Assembly: GCA_945787635.1 (NCBI GenBank) | Contig: CALZIK010000021.1 | Location: 1 to 64,000 of the forward strand | Length of the DNA stretch: 64,000 nt | From: Thermoanaerobaculia bacterium | GTDB taxonomy: Bacteria > Acidobacteriota > Thermoanaerobaculia > Multivoradales > JAHEKO01 | Reading direction: 5' to 3' | In this document: one piece after another, positions 26,309-34,358 of the stretch | How positions within the stretch are numbered: position 1 is the first letter of the stretch | Layout of the letters: the number at the start of each line of letters is the position of its first letter | Translations under genes and position numbers: made by a program | Notes under the pieces: model-generated | Database searches by the model: none | What the model was told of the DNA's origin: nothing | What the model saw: only the letters and a program-made list of their open reading frames with translations

Positions 26309-27513
26309 GGTGACCCCTCGTTTCCCCGGCGGAGCATCTGGACCGCCGCGTCGCGGCGCTCGAGCGAGCCGGCCTTGCCCTGGTGGATCCCTCCCGAGCC
26401 GCCGCCTCTTCCTCCGAGAGTCTCGGCAATTCGCGCGCCGGTCTCGGCAGCGTCGAGCGGGCTCTCCGCGCCGGCCGCCACGAGGAAGAAGCTGCTCGCG
26501 TCTCGGGTGGCGGTCAGCAGAGCCGCTTTCGCCGGCGCTTGCTCGAGCAGCGATCGCGCCACCTGTTGTAGGAAGCCTCCGTCGACGTTCTTGTAGTGCG
26601 CGTCGACTACCGGATCGTCGCTCGCCGCAAGAGCCGTCGCTCGGGCGGCGGCCAAATCGAGCTCGAGGTGACGGATCCGGCGCCTTTGATTTGCTAGCTG
26701 CTCCAGTTTCAAGCCTGCAATCTCGGCCAGGCTCGCGTCGTCGCTGTCGAAAAGCTCGCGCAGCGCCGAGTTGCGCGCTTCGTGCGTGGCCAGCCGACGC
26801 CGCACCCGTCCACCCGCCACCCAACGCACTCGGGTCCCGCCGCGAAGCCGTTCGGTGTCGAGGATCTTGACGACTTCGATCTCGGCGGTGGTCCGCAGGT
26901 GCGTGCCGCCGCAGGTGTTGCGGTCGATTCCGTCGATCTCGACCAGCCGGATGTCTCCCGTGTGGCTCGCGGGAAGGCCGCGGCTGCGAACCTCGAGTCG
27001 GGCATACTCCTCTGACGTGACCCGGCGGGTCGAGACGGCTCGAGCGGCGACTACCTCGGCCATCGCGGCTCCTTCGAGCGCGTCGAGCTCGGTCCTCGGA
27101 AGCTCGGCGGCGTCGAGCTCGATGTCGCTGGTCTCGGCTCCGAGATGAAACGACCGAGTAGCCCAGCCGAACCGGTTGAGAGCGAGAGCGGACAGGAGGT
27201 GCTGCGCGGTGTGCTGCTGCATGAGGTCGAAGCGGCGTCCCCAGTCGAGGGTGAGGACCGCGCGTCCAGGCGCGCAGGAAACGCCAAGGTAGTGGCGAAT
27301 CTCTCCGTCCACCCTCTGTACGTCCGTTATCGCGATCGCGCCGAGCTTGCCGTGATCCGCCGGCTGCCCGCCGCCCTCGGGGTAGAGGACCGTGTCATCG
27401 AGGACCGCAAAGGGCCGGCCCCGGTCGTCGCCGGCTCGGATGACTTCGACTTCCAGGGTCGTAAGGTACGGGTTTCTTTGGTACGCCGGCTCGCTGGCCG
27501 GGATCTCGCTCAT
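26305..27513 (-). CDS. Alanyl-tRNA editing protein (AlaX-type, with DHHA1-like tail)
   Basis: 402 residues from ATG 27513, which overlaps the amidohydrolase stop as ATGA. The editing-site zinc ligands are present: QHTAQH (H101, H105) and CGGTH (C201, H205), with the N-terminal beta region LDDTVLYPEGGGQPADHG. The C-terminus ends with the glycine-rich GGRGGGSGGIHQGKAG typical of DHHA1 domains. This is the AlaX-L type that hydrolyses mischarged Ser- or Gly-tRNA(Ala) in trans. Why it sits between a secreted amidohydrolase and a secreted LamG protein is not obvious. Confidence 0.9.
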   Translation of the reverse strand: MSEIPASEPAYQRNPYLTTLEVEVIRAGDDRGRPFAVLDDTVLYPEGGGQPADHGKLGAIAITDVQRVDGEIRHYLGVSCAPGRAVLTLDWGRRFDLMQQHTAQHLLSALALNRFGWATRSFHLGAETSDIELDAAELPRTELDALEGAAMAEVVAARAVSTRRVTSEEYARLEVRSRGLPASHTGDIRLVEIDGIDRNTCGGTHLRTTAEIEVVKILDTERLRGGTRVRWVAGGRVRRRLATHEARNSALRELFDSDDASLAEIAGLKLEQLANQRRRIRHLELDLAAARATALAASDDPVVDAHYKNVDGGFLQQVARSLLEQAPAKAALLTATRDASSFFLVAAGAESPLDAAETGARIAETLGGRGGGSGGIHQGKAGSLERRDAAVQMLRRGNEGSP

Positions 27514-29252
27514 TCCGAGCGTCGGTAACGAACCTCGCCGCCGAGGATCGTCGTATCGACTCGGGTCGCCAGGATCTCGTCGTCGGGAACCGTCATGATG
27601 TCTTGCGACAAGACGACGATGTCGGCGAGCTTGCCCGGTTCGATCGAGCCCTTGAGATCTTCTTCGAAGGCCGCATAGGCGCCGCTGAGGGTGTACGAGC
27701 GAAGCGCCTCGTCGCGGGTCATCCTCTGGTCGGGGTAGAAGAGCTCGCCGTTGTTCATCCGCCGCGACACGGTGGAATAGAAGCTCGCGATCGGATCGAT
27801 GTCTTCGACCGGGACATCGGTGCCGTTGATGATCGTGACGCCGCTTTCGAGAAGTGAACGCCACACATAGGCGCCCTCGGCGGCCCGCCGGTCGCCGATG
27901 CGGTCGGGCACCCAGGGGCCATCCGAGGTGCAGTGGACGCCCTGCATCGAGGCGATGACGCCGAGCTCGGAAAAGCGAGGCACGTCTTCAGGGCTGAGAT
28001 GCTGCGCGTGCTCGATCCGCCAACGCAGGTCGGCCGGATTGCCGCTGGCCTCGAAGACCCCCTGGTAGATGTCGAGGACGCTGCGGTTGGCGCGATCTCC
28101 GATCGCGTGGGTGTTGACCTGGAAGCCGTGTTTGATGGCGACCTCCGCGGTGCCGCGAATCTCGTCTTCGGGCTCGAGCACCAGACCACGGCTTTCGGGC
28201 ATGTCGGTGTAGGGCTCGAGCAGCCAGGCGCCGTGGGCGCCGAGAGCGCCGTCGATCTGGCGCTTGATCGAGCGGACGGTGAGAAAGTCGTTGCCCTCGG
28301 CGACCATGCGGTAGCTTGGCAAGAGCTCGTCCATGACCTCGTTGCTCTCTCGGCGGACCATCACGTAGAGGCGGATCGGCAGCTCGCCGTCGGTTTCGAG
28401 GCGCCTGAAAAAGTCGATGTCTTCGAAGGGCGTGCCGGCGTCGTGGAAGCTGGTGACCCCCTTTGAGAGCGCGTCCTTACCGGCGAGCTCGACGAACCGG
28501 CGCGTTTCGGCCTCGACTTCTTGCTTATTTCTGGTCTCGAGCGCATGTGACAGCGCGCCGGCGACTAGGCGCTGCGCGGTTTCGCGCAAGAGGCCGGTGA
28601 GCTCTCCGGACGAATCGCGAACCAGCTCACCGCCGGCCGGGTTCTCGGAGTCGCGGGTCAGTCCCGCCAGCTGCATCGCCTTGGCGTTGGCGAACGCGGC
28701 GTGGCCGCTGGCGTGCCCCAGAAGCACCGGATTCTCGGGGCTCGCCGCGGAGAGCGAGTGATGGACGGGGTTGCCTTCGACCGCGGGCGACGGCGGCCGC
28801 TCCCACTTTTCCTGGTGCCAGCCGCGTCCGGCGATCCACTCTCCGGGCTCGGCACGTTCGGCGGCTTCGGCGACCATGGCGACAATCTCGTTCCACGCCT
28901 GCGCCTTGGTCAGATCCAGAATCGTCTTGGCATGTCCGAGGCTCAGGAAATGTCCGTGACCTTCGACGAAGCCCGGAATCGCGCGGCGGCCGGCGAGATC
29001 GAGGACTTCGGTCTTCGGCCCGATCCAGGCCTCGACGTCGTCGTCGCTCCCGACCGCGACGATCCATGGCCCGCGGATCGCGACCGCCTGGGCCTCGGGC
29101 TGAGCCTCGGCCACCGTCGCGACGACACCGTTACGCAACACTAGGTCGGCGATTTGGTCCGGCGCGCGAGACGGGTTGCAGCCGGCGGAACCGACCAGCA
29201 GGCCGGTTGCGAACGCTCCAACCAGTAGGTGATTCAGGGGGTTCTTCTTCAT
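27510..29252 (-). CDS. YtcJ-like amidohydrolase lipoprotein
   Basis: 580 residues from ATG 29252, with GGAGGA eight nt upstream. The N-terminus is a lipoprotein signal (GLLVGSAGC, then NPSRAPD). The amidohydrolase-3 fold follows: VLRNGVVATV, metal-site GHGHFLSLGHA, the barrel motifs SFHDAGTPFEDIDFF, NTHAIGDRAN and RIEHAQHL, and the C-terminal composite strand GSIEPGKLADIVVLSQD. Family members hydrolyse amide or urea bonds in diverse compounds, usually with one or two metals. The export signal makes this an envelope enzyme. It heads a three-gene overlapping operon. Confidence 0.9.
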   Translation of the reverse strand: MKKNPLNHLLVGAFATGLLVGSAGCNPSRAPDQIADLVLRNGVVATVAEAQPEAQAVAIRGPWIVAVGSDDDVEAWIGPKTEVLDLAGRRAIPGFVEGHGHFLSLGHAKTILDLTKAQAWNEIVAMVAEAAERAEPGEWIAGRGWHQEKWERPPSPAVEGNPVHHSLSAASPENPVLLGHASGHAAFANAKAMQLAGLTRDSENPAGGELVRDSSGELTGLLRETAQRLVAGALSHALETRNKQEVEAETRRFVELAGKDALSKGVTSFHDAGTPFEDIDFFRRLETDGELPIRLYVMVRRESNEVMDELLPSYRMVAEGNDFLTVRSIKRQIDGALGAHGAWLLEPYTDMPESRGLVLEPEDEIRGTAEVAIKHGFQVNTHAIGDRANRSVLDIYQGVFEASGNPADLRWRIEHAQHLSPEDVPRFSELGVIASMQGVHCTSDGPWVPDRIGDRRAAEGAYVWRSLLESGVTIINGTDVPVEDIDPIASFYSTVSRRMNNGELFYPDQRMTRDEALRSYTLSGAYAAFEEDLKGSIEPGKLADIVVLSQDIMTVPDDEILATRVDTTILGGEVRYRRSE

Positions 29253-29336
29253 CGCCAGCGTCCTCCGTGGGGGAGAGTGTACTCCGGCGGTTCCCAAAGC
29301 CATGCAGTAGAGTCTCGACGCGAGTTGCGAGCCTCG

Positions 29337-29858
29337 ATGCCACCCACCGATCCAAGAGCCGGCGAGGTCTTTCTGCGTGCTGTCCTCGAAGCGGATCTCC
29401 CGGTCTTCTACGAGCACCAACGCGACCCCGAAGCCAATCGTCAAGCGGCGTTTCCGGCCCGCGGCCGCGCGGCGTTCATGGAGCACTGGGGGAAGATCGT
29501 GGCGGACGAAGCGGTGGTCACGCGGACCATTCTTCGAGGCGAGAAAGTCGCAGGGAATGTCGTGTGCTTCGAGCAGTCCGGCCGGCGGCTGGTCGGTTAC
29601 TGGCTCGGCCGGGAGTTCTGGGGCCGGGGCATCGCCACCGCGGCGCTGCTCGAGTTTCTTACCGAGGTCACGGAGCGACCGCTCCACGCCTACGTTGCCA
29701 GGCACAACCTCGGGTCGATCCGGGTACTCGAGAAGTGCGGATTCACGCTTTCGGCTGAACGATCTGAAGCGGTACCTGGCGCTGGTGGCGCCGCTGGCGC
29801 GGCTGCTGCCGCCGGAGACGAGCGCGTCGACGAGCTGCTGTATGAGCTCGTGAGCTAG
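29337..29858 (+). CDS. GNAT N-acetyltransferase
   Basis: 173 residues from ATG 29337. The GNAT core is clear: VFLRAVLEADLPVFYEHQRDPEAN, the acetyl-CoA loop in GYWLGREFWGRGIATAALLEFL (RGIATA), then AYVARHNLGSIRVLEKCGF. The C-terminus is alanine/glycine-rich before DERVDELLYEL, longer than usual but in frame. It resembles RimJ/RimL-type acetyltransferases acting on small molecules or protein N-termini. Substrate is unknown. It is divergent from the amidohydrolase operon. Confidence 0.85.
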   Translation: MPPTDPRAGEVFLRAVLEADLPVFYEHQRDPEANRQAAFPARGRAAFMEHWGKIVADEAVVTRTILRGEKVAGNVVCFEQSGRRLVGYWLGREFWGRGIATAALLEFLTEVTERPLHAYVARHNLGSIRVLEKCGFTLSAERSEAVPGAGGAAGAAAAAGDERVDELLYELVS

Positions 29859-29902
29859 AGATTCGCGTCGACCCTCGACCTCCGGCGCCGGCGAGCTGGG
29901 GA

Positions 29903-29931
29903 TTGACAACAATTAGACGATTAGCTAAATT
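29903..29931 (+). promoter_or_regulatory. Promoter and probable operator of the ArsR-type gene
   Basis: TTGACA (29903-29908), 17-nt spacer, TAAATT (29926-29931), then 7 nt to ATG 29939, so the transcript should be leaderless. The palindrome TTAGCTAA (29921-29928) overlaps the -10 and is preceded by a partial direct repeat (ATTAGACG), a plausible autorepressor site. The segment is markedly AT-rich compared with its surroundings. Confidence 0.6.
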
Positions 29932-29938
29932 ACGAAAC

Positions 29939-30259
29939 ATGAACAAGGTCTTCAAGGCCCTTTCCGACCCGACCCGGCGCAGGGTCCTTCAGCTCTTGCG
30001 CCGGCGGCCGATGGTCGCGGGCGAGCTGGCCGAGCACTTCGAGGTCTCGAAGCCCACCATGTCGGCGCATTTCGCGGTCCTGCGGGGAGCCGGCCTCGTC
30101 GAGACCGAGCGGAACGGGAAGACCATCATCTACCGGCTCAAGATGTCAGTGCTTGAAGACGCTCTCCTGGGATTCACCCAGGCGTTCGGACTAGAAATTC
30201 AGTCGAAGGAGGCGAGTATCGTCTCCGGCGACAGACACAGGAAGGAATCCGGATCATGA
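29939..30259 (+). CDS. ArsR/SdpR-type winged-helix repressor
   Basis: 106 residues. The start ATG 29939 is set by the promoter spacing. KALSDPTRRRVLQLLRRRPMVAGELAEHFEVSKPTMSAHFAVLRGAGLVETERNGKTIIYRL is a textbook ArsR winged helix. There are no cysteine metal ligands, so it is a metal-free autorepressor type such as SdpR. The next gene starts within its stop (ATGA). In SdpR/SdpI pairs the repressor controls its own operon and is sequestered by the membrane protein; whether that applies here is inference. Confidence 0.9.
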   Translation: MNKVFKALSDPTRRRVLQLLRRRPMVAGELAEHFEVSKPTMSAHFAVLRGAGLVETERNGKTIIYRLKMSVLEDALLGFTQAFGLEIQSKEASIVSGDRHRKESGS

Positions 30260-30663
30260 TGACAATACGCAGTTCGCTCCTTCTGGCGGCCGCGATTCTG
30301 GCGATCGCCTTCAGCCTCAAGCTCGCGGTCGGCGCCGACCTGATCGAGCCCGGCGCCCAGAAGCGCGCCGTCGGCGTGGTCATGGGGATCGTGTTGGTGC
30401 TCTATTCCAATGCGGTCCCCAAGACCCTGGAGCCGCTTTCCGTCCAGCGTTGCGAGCCGTCGAAAAAGCAGGCCCTGCAGCGGTTTACCGGCTGGACTCT
30501 GGTGATCGCCGGCGTGGGCTATGCCCTCGCCTGGCTGTTCCTGCCCCTCGACCTGGCGAGGGTAGTCGCCATGACGACGGTGGCGATCGGCGTCTTCCTG
30601 GTGCTGGCGCGTCTGGGGTGGACGATCTTCCGCCGTCCCTCGCAGCCGACAGCGCACTCCTGA
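30256..30663 (+). CDS. Small membrane protein, SdpI-like (tentative)
   Basis: 135 residues, with the start overlapping the repressor stop by ATGA. Four hydrophobic segments are visible (~7-26, 38-55, 77-97, 103-122). A conserved-looking loop between the second and third reads LYSNAVPKTLEPLSVQRCEPSKKQALQRFTGW, resembling the N-x-x-PK signature of SdpI-type proteins, though the tryptophan-rich SdpI motif is missing. It is translationally coupled to the ArsR-type gene and likely shares its regulation. Confidence 0.7.
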   Translation: MMTIRSSLLLAAAILAIAFSLKLAVGADLIEPGAQKRAVGVVMGIVLVLYSNAVPKTLEPLSVQRCEPSKKQALQRFTGWTLVIAGVGYALAWLFLPLDLARVVAMTTVAIGVFLVLARLGWTIFRRPSQPTAHS

Positions 30664-30703
30664 CCGGCGCCTCCTGCTCTTGCAGATCTACCAGGCGCGG
30701 GGT

Positions 30704-32026
30704 TCACGCTGTCGAACTGCCGGCTTCGCGCGCGAGCTGGAAGCGCGTGCGGCCGATCTGGATCTCGTCGCCGAAGGTCAGCGTGGCCGCCCTCGTGGTG
30801 TCGCCGTTGACCCGCAGTTTGCCCTTGCCGAAGCAGCGCAGCTCGAACTCGCCGTCTTGAAACGAGAGCCGGGCGTGGACCGGCTGCACTCGAAAGCCGG
30901 CTACGCGGACATCGACGCCGTCACCCTTGCCGAAGATGGTGTCCTTGCGCAGACGCACGGTCTCCTCGGCGCCGATCAGGTACCCGAGTGATGGGGTGGC
31001 CTTCAACGGCATGAACATGGTCTCCATCACCTGAGGTTCGATCGGATACTCGTAGATCGAGAGCCGGAACTTGCCGATCTCCACCTCCTGGCCGGCGCTC
31101 AGGACGACGGAAGTCACCGGCTCGCCGTCGATGAACGTGCCGTTGGCGCTGCCCAGATCCTCCAGCACGAAGCCACCGCGCTGCCAGGTGATGCGAGCAT
31201 GCTTGCGGCTGACCGCGAGATTGTCGATGTAGAGATCCACCGTGGGATCGCGTCCGATGATCATCTCCGGGCCAGCGTAGGGCCTTCGGCGCAGCTCCCG
31301 GCCATCAGGGTAGTGGACGCAGATATCCACGGGCGGCGCGGGCTGGCTCGACTGCGCCAGCTTGACCAGAGAGGTCCGCGCGTCGGGGTCCGGCTCGAGT
31401 TGCAGCTCGGTGAAGACCTCCACTCGGCACGGCTCCGTGTCGGGCGCGAAGGCGAATGCCAGGACCCGCTCCTCCAGGCTCCCCGCGCCGGGGTCGTCTT
31501 GCCGATCACCAAAGTAGAGCCGGGCGGGCTCGCCATCCTTCAGGAAGAGAAGCGTCCGGCTTCCCGAGCGCTCGAAGGCGATCGCGGCGTCTCGTCGCTC
31601 GCGAGCGAGCACGGCGAGAACGTGAGCCGGATCCACTAGCCGCGTCGAGCCCTGGAGCATCGGTCGTTTGCAGAAATGAACGGCGGTCAGCAAGACCAGC
31701 GGCGAATCGGTCTTGACCAGCGAGCACATCGCGCCCTCGAGCTGTCGGCTGCGGGTGACGAAATCGTAGAGCGGAACCTGGGTAAACAGGTGTCCCTCCT
31801 GCAGGCCGGCGAGGTAGGGCGCCGAGTGATGAATCAGGCATGTGAGCCGGGACTCGCGGGTCGTGATCTCGAAACGGCCCTCACCGCAGTCTCCCATCGC
31901 GAGCCGGTCATCGACGAGCGACAAGGCATCGTCCTGGAAGGGGACCGGGCGCAGGAGTGTTTGGCCAGGCGGAAATCGGACCGGCTCGTTCGAGGGGCTT
32001 CGGCTCATGATGTCGCTCACGTGCAT
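30704..32026 (-). CDS. Twin FHA-domain protein with a uncharacterised N-terminal region
   Basis: 440 residues from ATG 32026; the ATG at 32008 is an equally good start. Residues ~20-215 have no recognised fold and contain several Cys and His. A first FHA domain lies at ~245-315 (MIIGRDPTVDLYIDNLAVSRKHARITWQRGGFVLEDLGSANGTFIDG) with the full GRD, SRKHA and NGT signature that binds phosphothreonine. A second, more degenerate FHA lies at ~345-432 (TIFGKGDGVDVRVAGFRVQPVHARLSF). It would read phospho-signals from kinases such as the one at 1858-4281, but nothing links the two directly. A TAGAAT element sits 13 nt upstream (32045-32040). Confidence 0.88.
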   Translation of the reverse strand: MHVSDIMSRSPSNEPVRFPPGQTLLRPVPFQDDALSLVDDRLAMGDCGEGRFEITTRESRLTCLIHHSAPYLAGLQEGHLFTQVPLYDFVTRSRQLEGAMCSLVKTDSPLVLLTAVHFCKRPMLQGSTRLVDPAHVLAVLARERRDAAIAFERSGSRTLLFLKDGEPARLYFGDRQDDPGAGSLEERVLAFAFAPDTEPCRVEVFTELQLEPDPDARTSLVKLAQSSQPAPPVDICVHYPDGRELRRRPYAGPEMIIGRDPTVDLYIDNLAVSRKHARITWQRGGFVLEDLGSANGTFIDGEPVTSVVLSAGQEVEIGKFRLSIYEYPIEPQVMETMFMPLKATPSLGYLIGAEETVRLRKDTIFGKGDGVDVRVAGFRVQPVHARLSFQDGEFELRCFGKGKLRVNGDTTRAATLTFGDEIQIGRTRFQLAREAGSSTA

Positions 32027-32139
32027 CTCGCGGATGCTGATTCTAGAGGCTCTCGCCCGCAGGTCGAAACTCGGGTGTTACGATTCCGGTTTCGACCTTG
32101 CCAACGAGTCCGGTCAAAACGACCCTGGAGACCAAGGAA

Positions 32140-33915
32140 ATGCGCTCATCGCTCAGCCTGTTCATCGTGATGGTTGTGCTGGTTACGGGCTGCGACGGCC
32201 CGTCGAGCGAATCGGGCAACGGCTCGACCGAGACCGAAGGCGACGGGGTCGCCGCGCGGGTCTCAGCGCTGGCCGATGACTACGTCGAGTCCTACTTCGA
32301 CGCGTTTCCGTACCACGCGGTCTCCTATGGCGCCCCGGATCGGCACCCGACCCAACTGGGCGATCACAGCCTCGAGGCGCTGGCGCGGTGGCAGTCCCGG
32401 GAGGACAAATTCTTGGCCAAGCTCGAGGAGATCGACCTTGCGGAGATCGAGGGCCGGCCGGAGGCGATGACTTACAAGTTCTTGAGGCATCTGCTCGAGG
32501 CCTCGCGCGGGTTTCGGGCCTGCAGGATGGAGCTTTGGAACGTCAGCCCAACCTGGACCGGATGGCAGGGCGAGCTGCCGTTGATTGCCGGCCAGGTGCC
32601 GGTCGACACGCTGGAGGACCAGCGCAACGCGCTGGCTCGATTCTCCGGTATCGCCGAGTACCTGGAAACCGAGATCGCGAATCTCACTGAAGGCCTTCGT
32701 GTCGGCTACAGCGCGCCGGCGGGCAACGTCCGCGTGGTGATCGAGCAGATGGACGCGATGCTCGCCGCGCCGGTGAGCGCATCGCCTTTCGTTCAGATGG
32801 CAGTGGACGGCATGCCGGACTATCGGAGTCAACTCGAGTCGTTCGAGACGAGATCGATTCGCCCTGCGATTCAAAAGTACCGGAGCTTCCTCGCCGAGAC
32901 CTACTTGCCGCGGGCGCGGGAGGAGGTCGGCGTGAGCGCCAATCCCGAGGGCGCGCAGTGCTACGCGGCGGCGGTCAAGTATCACGCCACCGTCGACATG
33001 ACCGCCGAGGAAGTGCACCGGATCGGCTTGGAGCAGATGGAGATGATCCAGGCCGAGATGCGCGCGATCGGCGAACGCAGCTTCGGCGTCTCGGATCCGA
33101 CCAACCTCCTGAACCTGGTCAAGACCGACCCCAAGTACCGATTCCGGAGCCGCGCGGAGCTCATCGCCTACGCCGAGAGCGCGGTCGAGCGCGGCCGGCA
33201 GGCCATGCCGCGGGCCTTCGGACGGGTTCCGAAAGCGCCGGTCATTGTCGAGCCTTACCCGTCGTTTCTCGAGAAATCCGCGCCGGGCGGTCAAGCGATC
33301 GCGCCGACACCTGACGGCAAACCCGGCAAGTACATGATCAATGCCTACAAGGCGACCGAGCAGAGCCGCGCTGGGCTCGAGTCGACCGCGTTTCACGAGG
33401 CCTATCCCGGCCATCACATGCAGGTCGCGGTCGCGCTCGAGCGCGAGGGCCTGCATCCGATCTCGCAGTACTTTTTTCTGTCGGGCTTCGGGGAGGGCTG
33501 GGCGCTCTACTCCGAACGTCTGTCGGAAGAGCTCGGGCTGTTCAGCGCCGACGTCGACCGGCTCGGCCTGCTTTCGAACGAGGCCCTGCGCGCGGCTCGG
33601 CTGGTGGTCGATTCCGGCATGCACGCGCTGGGCTGGTCTCGCCAGCAGGCGATCGACTACTTGCTGTCTCACACCACCGAGACCACCGCCCGGGGCACGG
33701 CGGAGATCGACCGCTACATAGCGGTTCCGGGCCAGGCGACGGCGTACATGCTCGGCAATCTCGAGATCAGGCGGCTGCGGCAGCTGGCCGAGAGCGAGCT
33801 CGGCGATCGCTTCGATCTGCGCGCTTTTCACGATCTGGTTCTCGAGGATGGAACCGTTCCTCTCTGGGTTTTGGCCGAGAAGGTCGAGCGTTGGCTCGCG
33901 GCAAAACGATCCTAG
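32140..33915 (+). CDS. DUF885-family lipoprotein (zincin-like)
   Basis: 591 residues from ATG 32140, which follows AAGGA and opens a lipoprotein signal (FIVMVVLVTGC). The long helical body ends in the DUF885 signature HEAYPGHHMQ (H419-H426, starting FHEAYPGHHM), a gluzincin-like HExxxxxHH motif, with a downstream Glu-rich segment SGFGEGWALYSERLSEELG. Family members are predicted metallopeptidases of the periplasm or outer surface; peptidase activity has been shown for few. It is divergent from the FHA gene (113 nt) and precedes a decayed ORF. Confidence 0.88.
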   Translation: MRSSLSLFIVMVVLVTGCDGPSSESGNGSTETEGDGVAARVSALADDYVESYFDAFPYHAVSYGAPDRHPTQLGDHSLEALARWQSREDKFLAKLEEIDLAEIEGRPEAMTYKFLRHLLEASRGFRACRMELWNVSPTWTGWQGELPLIAGQVPVDTLEDQRNALARFSGIAEYLETEIANLTEGLRVGYSAPAGNVRVVIEQMDAMLAAPVSASPFVQMAVDGMPDYRSQLESFETRSIRPAIQKYRSFLAETYLPRAREEVGVSANPEGAQCYAAAVKYHATVDMTAEEVHRIGLEQMEMIQAEMRAIGERSFGVSDPTNLLNLVKTDPKYRFRSRAELIAYAESAVERGRQAMPRAFGRVPKAPVIVEPYPSFLEKSAPGGQAIAPTPDGKPGKYMINAYKATEQSRAGLESTAFHEAYPGHHMQVAVALEREGLHPISQYFFLSGFGEGWALYSERLSEELGLFSADVDRLGLLSNEALRAARLVVDSGMHALGWSRQQAIDYLLSHTTETTARGTAEIDRYIAVPGQATAYMLGNLEIRRLRQLAESELGDRFDLRAFHDLVLEDGTVPLWVLAEKVERWLAAKRS

Positions 33916-33950
33916 CCTCGGCGGAGCGATGACGCCTCGGCTGGCGGTCG

Positions 33951-34358
33951 TTACCTTTTGCCCGAGACCGGTGCGAAGGGGAGTCTGCGAATCTGCGAAA
34001 GCAAGACGGCGCCTGGTGGCTCGACCGTGACATCGACCTGCGCGACTACGTAACGCCGGCCTTCGACGAGGGCTTCAACAACAACCACTTTACCCGCCTC
34101 GGCGGGTCGCTCGTGTGGAACCGACTCGAGCACCACTGCCGGGTTTTCGAGGATCTTAGAGTGCGGGCGCGGCTCGAGTATTACCGTGGACTTCCGCGAC
34201 CGAGCGTTGCTGAGCGGACGATTCGCGAGGTCTTCGCGGATCGGGGCAAGTATCCACAGCGGCGCCATTCGCTGGAGTCGCTCTGCGCCGGGCCGGTCTC
34301 CGAAGATGCCGGGCGGGGTCCGAGTTGGCCGGCGACTTCGCCCGCCTATTCGTCGTAG
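33951..34358 (+). pseudogene. Decayed ORF, C-terminal remnant
   Basis: Codons from about 34003 to the TAG ending at 34358 show strong G/C third positions and a natural-looking protein (DGAWWLDRDIDLRDYVTPAF, then FNNNHFTRLGGSLVWNRLEHHC, ending SLESLC). However, the frame has no usable start: the first in-frame GTG is 34113, well inside it, and the preceding coding-like ATG at 33929 is in another frame. The simplest reading is a gene damaged by a frameshift or deletion, leaving ~118 C-terminal codons. No family was recognised. It overlaps the end of the convergent VWFA gene by 13 nt. Confidence 0.45.

Noticed and set aside
26308-26824. N-terminal extension of the LamG-like ORF
   Set aside because: It runs out of frame through the editing-protein gene and reads as low-complexity Arg-rich sequence. 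The ATGA-overlapping ATG at 26308 opens a proper signal peptide.
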